Shown: piece by piece, positions 59,965 through 64,000 of the stretch
Position numbering within the stretch: position 1 is the stretch's first letter
Layout: each line of letters opens with the position of its first letter
From: UTCFX2 sp963827155
GTDB taxonomy: Bacteria > Chloroflexota > Anaerolineae > Anaerolineales > UBA4823
Length of the DNA: 64,000 nucleotides
Assembly: GCA_963827155.1 (NCBI GenBank)
Contig: CAWGZV010000003.1
Location: 496,001 to 560,000 of the forward strand
Direction: 5' to 3'
Notes under the pieces: model-generated
Seen by the model: the letters and a program-made list of their open reading frames with translations, nothing else
Told to the model about the DNA's origin: nothing
The model's database searches: none
Translations under genes and position numbers: made by a program

Positions 59965-60314
59965 TTGATTCACCCCAAATGAAAAATCTTGAAACGGATT
60001 TTCAATCAGGGAAGTATACCATCAGGAATTAAGACTGATTTTCTAGTCGAATAGTGGCATCCTGTCACGAGCCAAAATGGTATCATCGAAATTCTTCCAA
60101 CAGTTGGGTGGCGATATTAAAAGGATATAATCTTGATCCCTTATTAACCCAAAAGGTGTGAATTAATGGCAGCGGCATAATGACAGTAAAATAATGACTG
60201 TAGATGCTCGTCCTTGAATTCGCTGAATTTTGATTTCACTTCCAGATCGGGAATTTTAGATCGGAGCCTGCCGACCATAAAAAGGTATTTCAGAATCCGA
60301 AGAGGAGCAGAACA
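59965..60314. other. Intergenic region, no gene seen
   Basis: AT-rich. A possible plus-strand promoter (TTGGGT, 16 bases, TATAAT at about 60125) and a minus-strand TATACT (about 60016) are the only signals I can point to. An open frame on the minus strand (60144-60464) overlaps the start of the DinB-like gene and is not believed. Confidence 0.3.
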
Positions 60315-60806
60315 ATGTCTGACCCGCCATCTAAAACCGCGCTGATCGATGCTATGCAATCTGCCAGGGCTCTCCTCGACTCGCTCGTCAGCCAGATCCC
60401 GCCTTCTAAAATGCTCCTGAATATTGCAGCCGGTGAATGGTCGGTCAAAGATATCCTGGCTCACCTCGCCTCCTACGACCGCTGGTTAGGGTTAACCTTA
60501 GCCTTGCGCGGCGAGAAGCCGCCCGACTTCTGGATCGAAGACCTCGCTTTGGATGAGTTCAACCGGCGCCTGTTTGATGCGAACCGGGATTTGCCTCTTG
60601 ATCAGGTTCTGCAGGATTCGCAAGATATATGGAGTGAGATCTTGGCAGAGGTCCGCCTCCGGGCGGAGATCTACCTTTTTACCGAGCAGAGCGTCCCTGG
60701 CGTGCCGTATAAATTCAGGCCTTGCGACCTTCTCAAAAGCGAATCTTATGGTCATTATCTCGATCATGTTCCATCGCTGATGGCATGGATTGAAGCCTTG
60801 AAGTAG
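60315..60806 (+). CDS. DinB-like protein (ClbS/DfsB-type)
   Basis: The 163-residue protein has the DinB/YfiT four-helix pattern: AGEWSVKDILAHLASYDRWLG (motif WSVKDILAH with His about residue 50), a middle helix with NRDLPLDQVLQDSQDIW and a C-terminal SYGHYLDHVPSLMAWIE that carries the second pair of histidines. It is distantly related to the DinB-like protein encoded at 22892. Members are metal-binding; the role is unknown. GAGGAG lies 7 bases before the ATG. Confidence 0.82.
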   Translation: MSDPPSKTALIDAMQSARALLDSLVSQIPPSKMLLNIAAGEWSVKDILAHLASYDRWLGLTLALRGEKPPDFWIEDLALDEFNRRLFDANRDLPLDQVLQDSQDIWSEILAEVRLRAEIYLFTEQSVPGVPYKFRPCDLLKSESYGHYLDHVPSLMAWIEALK

Positions 60807-60935
60807 CCTGAGATGAATTAGGGGTTGAGAGCTTTTATCACCTTTAATGTACCCATTTGTCGCCTGACACTCGCCGTGCGATTTTGATCCGAGTGGAAGT
60901 GTGCCGGCGAATGCGGGATTCCGACGATTTCCCCA

Positions 60936-60976
60936 ATAAAAACATCAGTGGAGCGTTCTTGCAGCCGCTCCACTGA
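60936..60976 (-). terminator. Terminator after the AHSA1-domain gene
   Basis: A perfect 11-bp stem (TCAGTGGAGCG, 60945-60955, with CGCTCCACTGA, 60966-60976) is followed on the minus strand by TGTTTTTATT, 29 bases after the stop at 61006. Confidence 0.88.
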
Positions 60977-61005
60977 TAACATCATACAGTTGTCTTTCGG
61001 CTTTC

Positions 61006-61494
61006 TTACCGTCTGCTGACTTGTCTGGCACCGAGCAGCTCTGCCAATCGATCCCAGGTCTCGTAAGCGCCGTCTTCCATGCCAGATTGAAGCATCCCTT
61101 CCAGGTCTTCCAGGGTCTCAAAGGTTGTTCTGGTCTCGATCTTCGTTTTACCGCCCGGCAGTTCTAAGAAGGTGATCGTCTCGGTGGAGATGTGGTTTGC
61201 CATTGGCTCGAATTCAAAAGTGTAGGTCAGCCTTTCTGGGGCGATCACCTCTTTGTATACTCCATTGAAGGCGTATATATTCCCTTCCGCGTCCTTCTGG
61301 ATGTAACGCCACACACCACCGACTTTGACCTCCATCTTGTCTACTTCGGTCGTCAAATAGCGTGGACCCCACCACTGCGGCACAAGTTCTGGATCGGCAT
61401 ATACCTTCCACACGAGCTCCCGCGGGGCGTCAAAGATGCGTGACATACTGAAAGCTCGTTCCGCGCGGTCTACCACTAAATTATTCTTGCTCAT
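61006..61494 (-). CDS. SRPBCC/AHSA1-domain protein
   Basis: The 162-residue protein is a START-like AHSA1 domain: RIFDAPRELVWKVYADPELV, then the characteristic WWGPRYLTTEVDKMEVKVGG, YKEVIAPERLTYTFEFEP and a C-terminal helix with GMEDGAYETWDRLAELL. The fold binds hydrophobic ligands in a deep cavity; no catalytic residues are known. It lies 87 bases downstream of an ArsR-type repressor gene on the same strand, a pairing seen often in bacteria, so the ligand or stress may be sensed by the repressor. GGAGAA precedes the ATG. A terminator follows. Confidence 0.88.
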   Translation of the reverse strand: MSKNNLVVDRAERAFSMSRIFDAPRELVWKVYADPELVPQWWGPRYLTTEVDKMEVKVGGVWRYIQKDAEGNIYAFNGVYKEVIAPERLTYTFEFEPMANHISTETITFLELPGGKTKIETRTTFETLEDLEGMLQSGMEDGAYETWDRLAELLGARQVSRR

Positions 61495-61581
61495 CTCAAT
61501 TCTCCTTTTGATCAGTGAAACGTTCGTTTCCTATTGCTTGCTTGCAGATTGAACGGTAAAGTATTGGGATCTGGTTATTTT

Positions 61582-61923
61582 TCAATTTATATCCGCATTT
61601 GGTTCTTCCTTCCTGCGCTTGGCTTCGATCTTCAATACTTGGTCCAGGGCGTCAAAGCGCTGATTCCAAAGTTGGCGTAATTGCCTCGCCCAATCTTCCA
61701 GCTCGATCATCGCATCCGGATTGATCCGGTAAATTCGCTGCTGCGCTCGTTTTTCAACCAAAACCAGCTTTGCTTCACGCAGGACCTTGAGATGCTGCGA
61801 AATTGCTTGAGGGCTGGTTGGAAATTGGTCGGAGATCTGCGAGGCCGATAACTGGCCGAGCTTGGCAAGGTGCTCGATGATCTTTCGCCTGGTAGGGTCA
61901 GCAAGGGCAGCAAATAGTTCCAT
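61582..61923 (-). CDS. ArsR-type transcriptional repressor, leaderless start
   Basis: The 113-residue protein is a winged helix of the ArsR/SmtB family: ELFAALADPTRRKIIEHL, then SASQISDQFPTSPQAISQHLKVLREAKLV as the recognition region, and RIYRINPDAMIELEDW in the wing. No metal-binding Cys pair (CVC) is present, so it belongs to the non-metal group that usually partners AHSA1 proteins. ATG 61923 lies only 6 bases downstream of the -10 box, with no room for a ribosome site, so the mRNA is predicted to be leaderless. It likely represses itself and the downstream gene. Confidence 0.9.
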   Translation of the reverse strand: MELFAALADPTRRKIIEHLAKLGQLSASQISDQFPTSPQAISQHLKVLREAKLVLVEKRAQQRIYRINPDAMIELEDWARQLRQLWNQRFDALDQVLKIEAKRRKEEPNADIN

Positions 61924-61929
61924 GCCATT

Positions 61930-61958
61930 ATTATAAAGCAATTACTTAATTAAGTCAA
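61930..61958 (-). promoter_or_regulatory. Promoter with overlapping palindromic operator of the arsR-AHSA1 operon
   Basis: TTGACT (61953-61958) and TATAAT (61930-61935) on the minus strand are 17 bases apart. Between them ACTTAATTAAGT (61944-61955) is a perfect 12-bp palindrome overlapping the -35 box, a plausible operator for the ArsR-type protein. Confidence 0.8.
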
Positions 61959-62074
61959 CACTTAAACATACCGGTCCTTCATCCTGCTTCTTGACTTATT
62001 CTTCCTCTTCCCATAATATGATTACATTGACTTTCCTGCATTGCCTTTGATCCTCGGTTCTGAAAGCTGGGTAG

Positions 62075-64000
62075 ATGACCGCCTCCTTGGTATCCTCCCT
62101 GCAGTCTAATTTTGGATTTTCCGATTTTCGCCCCGGACAGCTTGAAGCCCTCCAAGGCCTCCTCGACGGACAGCACACCCTGGTCGTCATGCCTACCGGT
62201 TCAGGAAAATCTTTGGTCTTTCAGTTGGCTGCGCTTCATTTGCCAGGCTTGACCCTGGTGATCTCTCCTTTGATTGCCTTGATGAAAGATCAAGTGGACA
62301 GCCTGAAGCGCTGCGGAATTCCCTCCGCTTTTATCAACAGCAGCCTGACTTCTCACGAGCTGTCCAGCCGTCTGAAAGCTCTGACCGCAAGCCAGTACCG
62401 GATCGTCTACCTCGCGCCTGAGCGTTTGCGCAGCAATCAATTCCTGAAGGCTCTCCAGGGTCAATCGCTTTCCCTCCTTGTCGTGGATGAAGCGCACTGC
62501 ATATCTGAATGGGGTCACGATTTTCGCCCGGATTACTTGCACATTGCCCAGTTTCGATCAGCCTTGGGTAGCCCCCTGACCGTTGCCTTAACCGCCACCG
62601 CTGCTCCTAACGTGCAGGAAGACATCATCCGCCTGTTGGCGCTCTCGCCGGTACGCCGGGTCATTACCGGGTTTAATCGCCCGAACCTTGCCCTTGAAGT
62701 GGTGTACGTCCAGAACCAGGTTTCCAAGCTGCAAGCGCTCAGGAACCAGCTTCGAACCCATTCCGACCAGGCTTCCATCGTCTATACAGGCACACGCCGG
62801 GACGCCGAGGAAGTGGCAGAGTTTATTACCACCGTGGTGGGGATCAAAGCCCGCTATTATCATGCTGGTCTTCTGCCCGAAGAGCGTGAGAGCATTCAAG
62901 ACGCTTTTATCAGCCGCAGCCTTTCGATCGTCGCCGCGACCAATGCCTTCGGGATGGGAATCGATCGTCCAGACGTCCGTCAGGTGATCCATTTCTCCCT
63001 TCCCGGCTCACTGGAAGCCTACTATCAGGAGGCTGGGCGTGCTGGACGAGATGGAGGCGCTGCCCGGGCGGTATTGTTCTATTCCCCTGAGGACCGGGCG
63101 CTCCAGGAATGGTTCATAATGAATAGCTCTGTCTCAATTAAAGATCTTCAACGCTTATATAAATCGCTCCGTCCGGTAAGCGACCGGCATCAGACGATCT
63201 CTGTGGAAGGTCTGTCCTCCCTCACCGGCTTTCAGGAGGTCAAACTCCGGATTGGGCTAGCGGCGCTCGAGCAGGCGGGTGTTTTGTCGCGGCTGGGAGA
63301 TGTGGGGATCCAGATGAGCATTCATCTCAATCCCTGGAACGATGCCGACGCTCAAAAAGCCGCTGACCATCTCAAAAATCATCAAATATCCCGCAAAACC
63401 CGGCTCGAAAAAATGATCCGCTATGCCGAGAGCAGTGACTGCCGGCGGAAGATTATCTTGAGCCACTTTGGTGATCCCAGTCCTGCCGAAGCGCCGATCT
63501 GCTGTGATAACTGCCAAAACCGTAAAGCCCTCCCTGCTTCCAAAGACGAACGTCTCGCCTTATCTGAACCAGCTCAGACCGCCCTGGTGATGCTGGACGC
63601 CATCCACAGTCTGCCGTACGGTGTCGGAAAAGTGAAGCTTGTCCAGATCCTTCGAGGCTCAAAAGCCCAGGATATCCACCAGATGGGTTATGATCGGCAG
63701 GCTTGTTACGGCAAGCTCGTCGGTCATTCCAATTCTGTTTTGCTGTCGATCGTCGATCAGCTTCTGGCGTTAGGCTGCATTAAAGTGGTAGGCGGAAAAT
63801 TCCCGGTCTTGCGTCTGACTCCTTCCGGCGAAGCAGCCGTTCGTCATAAATCAGAGATCCCGGTAAAGTTGCAGGGTTCCAAATTCGCTGGGCGTCAAAC
63901 GCCGTCGGTTCATCGATCCAATGTCGGTTCGACGGTCGAGGAAACTTTTCGACTTTTTTCAAGTGGTCTCGCTGTCCAGCAGATTGCAGCCAAACGTGGG
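62075..64000 (+). CDS. recQ: RecQ family DNA helicase (3'-truncated by window)
   Basis: The frame is open from ATG 62075 to the last base (642 codons), so the end is missing. Helicase motifs are all visible: FGFSDFRPGQLEAL (motif 0), MPTGSGKS (Walker A), SPLIALMKDQV, VVDEAHCISEWGHDFRPDY (DEAH box), ALTATAAP, YYHAGLLPEER and QEAGRAGRDG (motif VI). A RecQ zinc-binding domain (CRRKIIL and CCDNC), a winged-helix domain (about 520-580) and a helix-turn-helix-like C-terminus (SGLAVQQIAAKRG) follow. It unwinds DNA 3'-5' in repair and recombination. The upstream gap of 150 bases is shared with the divergent arsR promoter. The ribosome site is weak. Confidence 0.95.
   Translation, partial: MTASLVSSLQSNFGFSDFRPGQLEALQGLLDGQHTLVVMPTGSGKSLVFQLAALHLPGLTLVISPLIALMKDQVDSLKRCGIPSAFINSSLTSHELSSRLKALTASQYRIVYLAPERLRSNQFLKALQGQSLSLLVVDEAHCISEWGHDFRPDYLHIAQFRSALGSPLTVALTATAAPNVQEDIIRLLALSPVRRVITGFNRPNLALEVVYVQNQVSKLQALRNQLRTHSDQASIVYTGTRRDAEEVAEFITTVVGIKARYYHAGLLPEERESIQDAFISRSLSIVAATNAFGMGIDRPDVRQVIHFSLPGSLEAYYQEAGRAGRDGGAARAVLFYSPEDRALQEWFIMNSSVSIKDLQRLYKSLRPVSDRHQTISVEGLSSLTGFQEVKLRIGLAALEQAGVLSRLGDVGIQMSIHLNPWNDADAQKAADHLKNHQISRKTRLEKMIRYAESSDCRRKIILSHFGDPSPAEAPICCDNCQNRKALPASKDERLALSEPAQTALVMLDAIHSLPYGVGKVKLVQILRGSKAQDIHQMGYDRQACYGKLVGHSNSVLLSIVDQLLALGCIKVVGGKFPVLRLTPSGEAAVRHKSEIPVKLQGSKFAGRQTPSVHRSNVGSTVEETFRLFSSGLAVQQIAAKRG

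Overview
The window looks like a bacterial chromosome segment from the Chloroflexota, most likely Anaerolineae. No marker gene proves this. The inference rests on an archaeal-style mevalonate kinase/isopentenyl phosphate kinase pair, a DPPR-synthase-like UbiA protein, Thr/Pro-linker lipoproteins and WD40 or propeller proteins, secreted proteins ending in a short [FY]LP[LI][VI]xK tail, F420-type flavin enzymes and a valS T-box. Most of the window is GC-rich, ordinary chromosome with genes on both strands in short operons.

Layout. 1-5 kb: the end of a Mn-dependent pyrophosphatase, then xdhC and a fused FAD/2Fe-2S subunit of a molybdenum hydroxylase, a small membrane protein and a 575-residue unknown protein. 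5-14 kb: class III aminotransferase, two membrane proteins, a frameshifted MBL hydrolase, an RpfG-like regulator, aldo/keto reductase, an AIR-synthase-like/adenosine-specific-kinase pair and a LysM-M23 cell-wall hydrolase. 14-18 kb: a minisatellite leading into two WD40 proteins, a small lipoprotein and a PlsC-like acyltransferase. 18-24 kb: tlyA, the isoprenoid set (UbiA family, mevalonate kinase, IPK), Hsp20, a DinB-like protein and an alpha/beta hydrolase. 24-30 kb: an SsuABC/TauABC-type importer, its ATPase gene frameshifted, directly joined to a one-module NRPS of order A-T-C. 30-46 kb: LLM flavoprotein, frameshifted M32 carboxypeptidase, M29 aminopeptidase, a second minisatellite, valS with promoter and T-box, MBL protein, plsY, JAMM peptidase, glycosyltransferase-yraN-miaA, fadD and an AbrB-Doc toxin-antitoxin pair.

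46.3-55.0 kb is different: it begins at tRNA-Glu(CTC), is visibly AT-richer over much of its length, and carries secreted proteins, lipoproteins, a VapBC-like pair, a NYN protein, gene fragments and a broken diacylglycerol kinase gene. Downstream of the tRNA, at roughly 2-kb intervals, lie short degenerate copies of a tRNA T-arm/3' end (about 46516, 48676, 50441, 52628, 54930 and 54985). I read this as an accretion island built by repeated integration at tRNA-Glu. No integrase is visible. Three cargo genes have GTGA-N5/6-TCAC palindromes about 70-145 bp upstream, so they may share a CRP/FNR-type regulator.

55-64 kb: a frameshifted Lrp-type ligand-binding protein, a PPOX-type flavoprotein, a large decayed PKD-containing surface protein gene, a hydrolase, a DinB-like protein, an ArsR-AHSA1 operon whose ArsR mRNA is predicted to be leaderless, and a RecQ helicase that runs off the end. 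At least seven genes carry indels that split otherwise recognisable proteins. Some may be assembly errors, so apparent pseudogenes should be read with that in mind.
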